64,000 bases of DNA from contig SWBL01000146.1 of NCBI GenBank assembly GCA_024195585.1, positions 1-64,000 of the forward strand, in the 5' to 3' direction. The notes under the pieces are model-generated. The model did no database searches. It had not been told where the DNA came from and saw only the letters and a list, made by a program, of their open reading frames with translations. The translations under genes and the position numbers were made by a program. The DNA comes from Aureobasidium sp. EXF-3400. Its lineage: Eukaryota > Ascomycota > Dothideomycetes > Dothideales > Saccotheciaceae. Below, in pieces: positions 55,649 through 64,000 of the stretch. Every line of letters starts with the position of its first letter. Within the stretch, counting starts at the first letter, position 1.

Positions 55649-57609
55649 TATGTTCTCTTCAAGCTACCAGAGCCCAAGGTTGGATACAAATGAGTGTAGT
55701 TTGAGAACGTTGACGGAGCGACCTGGAACTCGCTTGCCTTCTGGTGTTAGATTCGAGGAAATCACCTAGAGCGTCTGATCAAATTAGTTGGCAGGGAGAG
55801 GCTTTTCTATCAAGCCAGTGCTTCCTCGATCTTGGCCCATTGTGAAAGCAGGTTTGCTTGATAGCGCGACGTTTACACTATACCGATGTGATCACCATAC
55901 GTACTTACCAAGACATACCAAGTGGAGGCCGGCAAAGCAGTAACCTCCAACGGTCACAAGGTGCTTCTGTGCCGAGCAAAGGTAGGGTGGAAGGGCATGA
56001 AACGTTGGTGACTAGGAGGGCCTCTTCCAGTGAAAGAGAGACAAGAGTTCGATCCGTCGCAGCCGGGAAGGTACAAGCAGGAACATCAACAGTATGGTGA
56101 CAACGGTCCCTTCTTTTATACATTCTCTGCCCTATTCGCATTTGACTTGTCGTGATGCGAGTTATGGAATCATGTCATGGTTATGCCTCTGTCGACCAGG
56201 TACCTAAGAGACGCGATCACTCGCACTGTAGTCGAAGTACCAGCGATTGAGGCATTTTCGATCAACCAGCATGATGGAAGTTACAATATTGGTAGATGAC
56301 CAAGGAAGCAGGCAGGCACGTTGCAGAAGGAATCCCTCGGACGTCGGTCCTTGTGGGGTGTGTCCGACCTGATTGGTATTGACGCCCCTTCCTATATGTA
56401 TCAGCAACGGTCAGACTGCTACCATGCAACCGCGCGCATGACTCTGACACAGCGGATGATACTCAGAATATTTTATTCGAGATATAGCGCAGCGCTTACT
56501 CATGTATCGCGATGTCGTAGGATCATGATCGATTTAATCACATCGGAGCAGCCAGACTTGGTGAGGGTCCCAGTATCGAGTCCTCGCATGTGATCTCCTT
56601 GGACGACTCACGTACAGCCAACTCATTATCCAACTTCTTCCTACCAACCTCCTCTTTTCCTCATGACTCGGGAATCTTCGCAGGCGGCTCGCGAATAGTT
56701 TGCCAAGGGCGGCCTAGACTCTCGAGGCAGTGGTCGTTTTCCAGAAGGATTCGTCGTTCCTGACCGTTCAATTTTAATAGCTTCAGCGTTTACCAGCATC
56801 AACGGCCTGGGCTCTCCTCTCTATATGTCACCATGTCAGTATCGTATCCACCACACGCGTGCGATGTACCTGTGGTTTGGCTGTTTGCCTACCTGGTCAC
56901 CTCGTGGCAGTGGATAGGTTCACCTGTATGTGACCAATCTGGCATGAACCATCGCACTAACGCCCATTTCCGGTTCTTGCCTTGACAAATAAGACGATAG
57001 GATGAGTCTGCATTCTATCTGGGCAATGACCCGACCGCCGAGGCGGATATCATGTAGAGTTCTCGCATTCGTTTCCGATCCGGGTTTGCCCTGCACTCAT
57101 TCGAAGATGGGGTCACGACCAAGGAGACTATCGCTGGAGTCATGTCCATGACTCGATGGCTGGCAGTTGAGAAAAGTGTACCAATCTCTCCGTCCCTCTT
57201 TTGTCAGAGCGTGATGATAGCAATCCGCCGTTCTGCCTGGTCTGAGGCTCTAGACTTGACACACAGACACAAAAAGATCGGTTCGACCTGCATCGGAATT
57301 GCACATTCAGATCTCTGAAGGACATTTTCTCAGCCTTATCAGATGTCTCGTCCTCCCGAGACAATGAACCACGGCATTATGACCGCCAAACGGTGGACGT
57401 TTCTAAGTACAATACTAACTTGGGACTCTCGTACGAGAGATTGCCCGTCTTTGCAATCCTGGCAATACTCGGAACGAGCCACGATAGTGACAGCACTCAA
57501 CAAGCCAAGGAGATTGTCTAGATTCTCAAGGATCGCGATACCATTATTTGTGCCAAGTGTTCTCCCTTTGACAACCTATTCGACAACAGTGCTATGAACA
57601 AAATCTAAC
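55649..57609. other. Gene-poor stretch
   Basis: About 2 kb. The first part is the promoter of the mucin-like gene. Frames here are short and of unlikely composition; no repeat or RNA gene was recognised. Confidence 0.5.
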
Positions 57610-58110
57610 CTAAGCATCTACAGCTCTCAAAACTCCGAGGAGAATGCATCCCCAGCTGATGATGTCCACTGTCAGAGATCGGATACGATGGACCTTGAGC
57701 CAGTCATCAAGCACTTTGACGCTGTTTCCCTTCGTCTCGTCGTTGATAATAGTTGTGAATTTCCAGGCAACGGCGGGTACGAATGCGAAATGAGCAGCAC
57801 TGAACACTGTCCCCGCGGCATACCATTTTGCCGAGTTTGATGCAGCAAGTATTTGACGATGGAAGAAACAATTTGCGCCTGCAGTCACGATGGTCGTTGT
57901 GTAGGCTGCAATCAGCTGACCAGTATAGCCGTAGAACCAGTCTTCAATATAAGTTGGCAGCAACGTATTGCTCTTCTCGCGATTTCTTTGTCGAGTAAAA
58001 ATGCTGATGAAGGCGTTCTGTGCCCAGCAGTACGAAAGTGTTGCAGAGGAGGTAATGAGTGGAGCGATTCGCAAAAGAACCACTGGATCAAAGAATTGAC
58101 GTGATGCCAT
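57610..58110 (-). CDS. Small integral membrane protein (DUF1772-like)
   Basis: Single exon, 166 residues. Four hydrophobic segments are visible: VVLLRIAPLITSSATLSYCW, YGYTGQLIAAYTTTIVTAGANCFF, WYAAGTVFSAAHFAFVPAVAW and LTVDIISWGCILLGVLRAV. A charged pre-TM4 segment reads VKVLDDWLKVHRIRSLTVD, much as in fungal DUF1772/anthrone-oxygenase-like proteins, where a WLxxHxxR motif precedes the last TM. The Cys-Trp pair in TM1 and the His in TM3 could be functional, but that is a guess. Function unknown. It is divergent from the MFS transporter gene. Confidence 0.72.
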   Translation of the reverse strand: MASRQFFDPVVLLRIAPLITSSATLSYCWAQNAFISIFTRQRNREKSNTLLPTYIEDWFYGYTGQLIAAYTTTIVTAGANCFFHRQILAASNSAKWYAAGTVFSAAHFAFVPAVAWKFTTIINDETKGNSVKVLDDWLKVHRIRSLTVDIISWGCILLGVLRAVDA

Positions 58111-58643
58111 TTTAACCCTTTCTGGAACGAATCACAAACAAGGTATGAGATCTATGTTGCTCGTCTCGAGAAGTTGGAGACATGGCTTGCTTTATCATTT
58201 GTCGTAGTTCTAAGATCGCGTGATTGTGGAGTGACGCAGGATCACAGCTGTGCCGCAAATCGCCATCACAGTCCTTTCTGAGACCCTTTACAGAATTAGC
58301 ATGACTTCTACGTTCCCTCCTCCTCAAGGACGACCATCGTAGCTGTTCGAACCGTCGCTGAGTGAAGGTGTGCGCGCGACTTCTTGAAGGCGGTGAGTCT
58401 TGGGCCCCCTCATCTCGAACGGGCCGACATCCGGCGGCTAAGGATATCTCGGCGAGCATTGGCCTATCTTTGCACCGCGATGAAACCCTGTGACCCTACA
58501 TGGTGAGGGCTTGCACCATAATCCTGATGGTCGCGTGCCATCTGATTTCCTCCGTTCACTCTCGAACTACAACAAGTGGCACTGCTTCTCTGTATTTCTA
58601 AACTAGATTGTGTCCGTAGTCTCGGTTCTGAGCAGCAATAAAA
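58111..58643. other. Divergent intergenic region
   Basis: About 530 bp between the small membrane protein and the MFS transporter. No gene. Confidence 0.5.
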
Positions 58644-60701
58644 ATGGCAGCATCCAATAAGGGGCAACCTGAGCGGCGTCTGCCAGTGCAGCAGATGTGT
58701 GTATTGGTAAGTGAACATTGTGACTCGTTTGCTCTCTGATCCACCATGTACAAATATGACTGATCCAATCCCCTGACAGGCTCTATGTCGGATATCAGAG
58801 CCGATCGCCTTCACATCAGTCTTCCCATATCTGCCAGAGATGATTGAAAGTCTAGGTGTACCAGAAGCTGAGGTCGCGAGGTGGGCAGGTATCTGTGTCT
58901 CGATGTTTCCTCTAGCTCAATTCTTGACTGCTGTATCCTGGGGCCGTGCTAGCGATCGTTATGGCAGAAAACCAGTCATCTTACTCTCGTTGACTTGCAC
59001 CATGATCACGTCTCTTCTATGGGGATTCTCGAGTAGTCTCGGTATGGCAATTGCTGTACGAGCACTTGCAGGAGCCGCCAACGGTACTGTCGGTATCATC
59101 AGGACTGCCGTTGCTGAAATGGTACCTTGGAAGGAGCTTCAGCCTCGTGCGTTTAGCGTCATGCCTCTCGTCTGGAATATTGGCAGTATCTTTGGTCCTA
59201 CACTTGGAGGTGCTCTTGCCAACCCATACCATGTCAAGCCTGGTCAGCCCTTGTCGAACAAGCCTGCTTTCTTTGAGCGCTTTCCGTATGCGCTGCCGAA
59301 CATGCTTGCTGTAATTCTGTTCATCTCAGGTATCACCATAGGAATACTGTTTTTGGAGGTCAGATATGCTCTCAATCGCATTTTGCCACGAGATGCTGAC
59401 CATCGTAGGAAACACTTGCGGCGAAACGAGATCGTCGCGACTACGGGCTTGAACTTGGATTGAGACTGAAGTATTACGCAAAGCATGCATTCAGAAAGAC
59501 TAGACAAATGTTCGGTTCTGAAAGTGGCCAAGAAGACTCGGAGCGAGAGCCGCTTCTTAAGCCCCAGTTCGCACCTTCCTCAGGTCCCGATGAAGAAACA
59601 GGAGCACAAGCGACGCCAAAACCAACGCTCCCTCCACCTAGCTTTAGCGAAGTGCTGCATTATCAGACCATCATCAATTTGGTCGTCTATACCCTACTTG
59701 CTCTTCACAACATCGCTTTCGACCAACTGATACCCATCTTCATGCACCACCCTGTGCAAGACCATTCAGCCGACAACCCTGACTTTGAGCCTCCTTTCAA
59801 GTTCGCTGGCGGATTTGGACTTGACTCTGGCAGTATCGGATTTATATTCACGCTCTACGGTATCTCAGGGATGTTTGTGCAATTCCTAATCTTCCCACCA
59901 GTTGCACGGAAATATGGTGTGGTTAGGTGCCTCCGTGTCTGCGCCATTTGCATGCCAATCATTTACTTCTTTGTCCCTTTTACTGCTCTCCTGCCGGACA
60001 GGACCACTCAACAGGTGGCCATCTTTGTCTTGATGATCATCAAGGGCTTTTGTATGTTGTTCTGAACTCCCTTCTCTAGGCATGCTTCTAATGTGCTTGC
60101 AGTTTCCACGTTCGCCTTCCCTTGTTCAACCATCCTCCTTACAAATTCCGCCAGCAGTCTGCGTATCCTTGGCACCCTGAATGGAATTGCTACGAGTGCG
60201 GGTGCTGTCGGAAGAGCAATTGGTCCAGCAATCGGAGGTTCAACCTTCACGTACGGTGTCGAGATTGGTTATGTCATCTTGCCATGGTGGGTGCTCTCCC
60301 TCATAGCCGTGCTTGCAGCCATACCGTCCTTCTGGGTTGTGGAAGGCGAAGGCTTTGGTGGTGACGCCGACAATGTTGAGGACGATGAGGACAGCATCAT
60401 CCAGGAGGACGATCAAGAAGCTGAATATGGCAATCCTAGCCCGCTGCTCAGCCGAACCGATACCATATCCTCGGACGTGATCTCGGAGGATGAACGTGCG
60501 TATGATTCCGACGATACAGCTCGCGGGATTACAAGATCGCCGCAGATCAGGAGTAGACGCGCATCAGGTAGCAACCGTCTGTCACGTCGCCCGTCAAGAA
60601 AGATGTCTGCTCCCATTGGTATGGAGAATCGCACAATCTCAAGACGATACAGTAGCAACCTTGGACAGAGTTTTGGAAGTGCTGGAAGCTATAACCCTTG
60701 A
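58644..60701 (+). CDS. MFS transporter (DHA1-like, ZIFL/YCR023C type)
   Basis: Four exons (58644-58706, 58780-59358, 59409-60051, 60103-60701) encode 627 residues. The N-terminal half carries the MFS signature between TM2 and TM3 (WGRASDRYGRKPVILL) and VRALAGAANGTVGIIRTAVAEM. The central loop has ETLAAKRDRRDYG, typical of this subfamily, and a long acidic Ser-rich stretch with EREPLL. The second half has SIGFIFTLYGISGMFVQFLIFPPVARKYG and the TM10-TM11 segment TLNGIATSAGAVGRAIGPAIGG. The C-terminus is a long Ser/Arg-rich cytosolic tail. The substrate is unknown; relatives in fungi and plants include zinc-induced-facilitator-like and multidrug exporters. Intron 2 uses a GTCAGA donor. Confidence 0.91.
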
Positions 60702-61233
60702 TTCTGGCTAGCAAATCACGATATGGCGAGCTTTTGCAATTCCTTTGAAGACACACAAGATGGGACGATTCTAATGAAGTGAGTGCATCAAACACCATTT
60801 TCGAATTGATCTTCAGAGGTTATCATGCGAGACGGATTGGTTTATGTATTTTCTGGTGTGCATTTTCGTTCTCTTATGATTGTTCTTGCATCGATCAGAG
60901 TAATGGAGTCTGGTTGACTGGGCTCCTAAGGCCCTCATTTTATGATCTCGAAACTCGAAAGCTGCCATGCGTCATTATAAGACTGTAAGAACAACACGCA
61001 AAGGAGAAAGAAGAGATGGTTGTGTGAAAGTGTCAATCCTACATCAACTGCATGTGAGCAGGAGTAGGTCATCATAAAGTAATATTTACATCATCTTAGC
61101 TATGTACAAAACAAGGAGCTTTTCCATCAAAAAAAGACTCGGATATCATCTCAAACCAACCCATCATAAATCCTTTTTCCCCCTCAAACAAAGGCAAAAC
61201 ATAAAAACAGAAATACCTCAGCGAGGTAACTTA
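60702..61233. other. Convergent 3' flanks
   Basis: Between the MFS and purine-cytosine permease genes. No gene seen. Confidence 0.5.
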
Positions 61234-62915
61234 TTACCTTCCGATGAACTTGAGCTCAAGAGGTCTCAGGAAGAGATATGACGTGAAGCCAAAGGCAAAG
61301 CCAAGAGCACTGCCAACATCACCACCGTAGGGAGCTTCGCCAGCGTGGAGAGCGATGGGGCCAACGAACCACGTTTGTGACATACCAGTGACCATACCCG
61401 CGACGCCGAAGCAGAAAGCAGCGACAGCGGCAATACCGATGGCGAGGTTCTTAGGCTTGTCGTAGTTGGAGACAACATAGGCATCCAGAGATCTCTTGAA
61501 GACAAAGTGGTCGGCGAATGCAATTCCGGTGTAGATGGCCAGCCAGTATCCAATGAAGTTCATGAAGTTCTCGAGGACAGTCTCGAAGTGGCTGTAACCG
61601 GGAATGGCGATGGCGATGTATGCACCAGTGGCGACGATAGTGAGGATGAAGCGAGGCAGGCGCTGGATCCACTTGCCGAACACCTGGACAGTAAGACCGA
61701 CCGAGTAGATGTTAGGGCAGTTGTTGGCAATGATGGAAAGAGCAAGAATGACAAGACAGAACTTTCCGAATGCACCAGTGTGGGGAATCAGAACAGCACC
61801 AAGAAGACCACCGGTGCTTGACTGCTTGTAACCCTCGGCGTAGATGTTGTTACCATTGTTGATTTTTGTGGCAGTCATGACAGCCAGACCGAGCATCTGA
61901 GTGAACAGAAGAGGGAAGAGCAGACCAACGAAGGTGAAGAGGAAGACCTTCCATCGCTTCTGACTGCTGGGCTGGTAGACAGTGTAATCAGCAGCGTACG
62001 AGGTCCAACCAGTAGCGAAGCCGTAGATGGTAGCTCCGAAACTGAGGACAGCACCCAACTCAGACTTGCCAGTGTCCCAAGGAATGTTGTAGAAATCGCC
62101 GGTGTGAGCAAAGACACCGATGACGATCAGGAAGACGATGAAAGTAGGGATCCATGACCAGAACTCATAGATGTGAACGATCTTGTAGCCGAAGAGGGTG
62201 ATGGCGAAGGTGCAGAAAGCAATAACCAGGATACCAGCCCATCCAGGCACGTCGTTGTTGACAGCGTTGAGAAGCTGAGCACCAACAATCGAGTTGACCG
62301 AAGACCAACCAATGCAGGCAATCACGTTGAAAATGGCGATGAGCTTCACGCCCCACCACCCAAACCAGAATCTCGAGAGGACCATCTGGATGCAGATCAG
62401 TATTCGACCAGCAAAATTACCGTCACGTGCTACGAACCTGGCGAAGACCAAACTGGGGACCCAATGCAGAGAAGAAGGACACCGGAATAATACCGATAAT
62501 GTTGAAGAAGAGGATACACAAAATACCATCGGCGAAGCCAGTGTAGAACAATGAGGGTCCAAGGATACCAATGGCGAACGACGAAACGACCATGTTTGCT
62601 GAGAGCCACTGAAAGGTATCGTCAGCAAGAGGTTCGCTCGTCTCAGCAAATGCCTCGGATTCTCACCATTGTCATGACGTTCAACAAAGCCTTGATGCCA
62701 GTCTCGGTTCTCTCATTCTCGGGCACGCGCTCAATACCGCGCTGCTCGATGTTGAATTTGCCAGCCAGACGCTGCAACTTGCCATAGTAGCCATTGCCAT
62801 ACTCGAAGCTCTCTCCTGGAACAGCAGCGTCTTCGTAGGCGTACTCCGCCGATGAAGGGATGCTGCCAACACCCGCCTCCACGGGGTTCTTCTCCAGATC
62901 CTGAACGTGCGACAT
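61234..62915 (-). CDS. FCY2: Purine-cytosine permease (NCS1 family, Fcy2/FcyB-like)
   Basis: Three exons (62915-62667, 62608-62438, 62385-61234) encode 523 residues. It imports cytosine, adenine, guanine or hypoxanthine with protons across the plasma membrane. The N-terminus is cytosolic and has GKFNIEQRGIERVPENERT, characteristic of fungal Fcy2 proteins. TM1 begins MTMWLSANMVVSSFAIGILGP; FGLRQMVLSRFWFGWWGVK spans intron 2. GWSSVNSIVGAQLL, ATGWTSYAADYTVYQP (substrate-site region of NCS1) and IIANNCPNIYSVGLTVQ follow. Twelve TMs fit the hydrophobicity pattern. The gene ends at LKFIGR with a short tail. Its upstream region has two GATA-type sites and a near-match to the UaY site. Confidence 0.95.
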
Positions 62916-64000
62916 GCTCCCTAGAGTGCGTATAGGACTTGACCGAAGAAGCTGGGGAAGGATCGCGCAATTCACCACAAAGTCGCGAGATGGCGAAATG
63001 AGAAGGCGAACGGTCAAGTAAAAGAAATTGGGGTTAGCTGCAGAACTGGGATTTCTCTGACAAACTGTCGGAGAGGTCCTACAGGTTATAAGTAAGAGTT
63101 TCGCAGCTCGCCGATGAGAAAAAAATGATTGTGTGCCAGGGCGCCGGCTAGATAAGTGGAAGCGCGCCCCCAATTTTGACGACAAAACGCTCACGTTTCC
63201 CTCCGGTCTAAGATCTCCCGTGCGTGTCTAGACACGAGCTTTGATAAGACGGCGTGGTCCGGCTCAGTCTGAAGCGAGAAGGTTGTTTGTGCTTATTCCT
63301 GGCGGGGAGAGCCTACTCCATCTGCTTTGCCTTCGCGATAAGGTGACATGCATCCAATCATACACTGATCTCCATGGAGAACAGCTGAACAGTGTGGTGT
63401 TCATCTGTACTGTCGTACCCGCGGACGTCGGAGTCGACCACCTCTTTCTCCCACGCGAGCACTTGCCGCAGAAACATGTTGAGCGCGCGCGGCCGCCCAC
63501 CAGGTCAAAGCGGATCTTCAGTTTTCTTTACGTACACGGGCCATGAACCCTAAGTATGCTTTTCACGTGGAGCGGCAGACCAGAAGCGAACAGTGTGCAG
63601 CAAGATCGTTCTGAATCCAACGAAACATCAGTTCGCATCTTGTTGCATTCTCATCCTTCTAATTGAGGTGTCAGTAATATATGAGGTTGAATTGACCATC
63701 TGACAAGCAGTCCAAGCATCGGACAAGCATTCCAAGAAATGCCACAGGATTTTCTTCGGTAAGTGTAGCCAACTTGGCAGCGTGTACAGTAACGGCGATC
63801 GCAAAGGTCTCTGGCAGCCTCGACGCTTCTGGATGCTCCTTCTTTGCAGAAGCACGCATGCCACTGATGCCATGTTGCAATCATATCCATCTTCAACGTC
63901 TCCTCCATCCCGAGATCCTGAAGGCAGGTAGATCAAAGACATGATGGAATTTTATCACACATTATTTCAACCAGTTATCAAAGACCAGTAATTCCTCCTT
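62916..64000. other. Permease promoter region and window end
   Basis: About 1.1 kb without a supportable gene. It contains the candidate nitrogen-control sites listed separately. Confidence 0.5.
63068..63247. promoter_or_regulatory. Candidate purine/nitrogen control sites upstream of the permease
   Basis: TCGG-N6-CCTA at 63068-63081 differs at one position from the TCGG-N6-CCGA site of the purine activator UaY. HGATAR sites AGATAA (63150-63155) and TGATAA (63242-63247) fit AreA-type GATA factors. They lie about 150-330 bp upstream of the start codon. The assignment rests on the role of the gene and is not proved. Confidence 0.35.

Overview
The window is nuclear DNA of a filamentous ascomycete (Pezizomycotina; the gene set and style suggest Dothideomycetes, but that is an inference). 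The evidence is compact genes with many short introns (mostly 47-66 nt, GT donors, CTGAC/CTRAC-like branch sites close to AG), fungal-type families (deuterolysin, Csx2-type ArfGAP, hybrid histidine kinase, NCS1 purine-cytosine permease, CTD-kinase cyclin) and a nuclear tRNA-Asp with a short intron. About 25 protein genes and one tRNA can be supported. Most exon structures below were worked out by hand from splice signals and frame continuity.

Layout. 0-4 kb: secreted deuterolysin (minus strand) and, divergently, a small protein resembling a deuterolysin propeptide. 4-7.4 kb: a metalloreductase and a Ctr copper transporter, divergently transcribed from one intergenic region that holds three TGAGCA motifs. 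7.5-9.4 kb: a five-exon cytochrome P450. 10.9-11.6 kb: a three-copy ~105-bp tandem repeat abutting CTF8. 12.4-19.2 kb: mitochondrial pyruvate dehydrogenase-type kinase, a doubtful basic protein, and a 1139-residue Csx2-type BAR-PH-ArfGAP-ankyrin protein. 20-24.5 kb: an acyl-CoA-thioesterase-like protein and a Dal5-type anion permease. 25-31.5 kb: a Ser/Thr-rich secreted protein, an FAD monooxygenase and two unrecognised multi-spanning membrane proteins transcribed divergently. 33.4-37.3 kb: a GAF-containing hybrid histidine kinase.

37.8-47.8 kb is a housekeeping block: a DEK_C-SWIB chromatin protein carrying an in-frame TAA, eIF3b (PRT1), vacuolar alkaline phosphatase (PHO8), a CCCH zinc-finger segment and the CTD-kinase cyclin CTK2, the last two joined by one continuous reading frame. 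48.4 kb: tRNA-Asp(GUC). 49.1-53.3 kb: xanthine dehydrogenase. 53.9-55.6 kb: a mucin-like secreted protein. 57.6-62.9 kb: a small membrane protein, an MFS transporter and a purine-cytosine permease whose upstream region carries GATA-type sites.

Functional themes are metal uptake (reductase plus Ctr), nitrogen and purine use (Dal5-like permease, xanthine dehydrogenase, purine-cytosine permease, secreted protease), and secreted or surface proteins. No transposon, secondary-metabolite cluster, CRISPR array or virus-derived gene was seen. The most notable observations are the single stop codon inside an otherwise intact SWIB gene, the possible CCCH-cyclin fusion, the metalloreductase/Ctr module, and two related GTTCCTTCC-type repeat arrays downstream of eIF3b and xanthine dehydrogenase.
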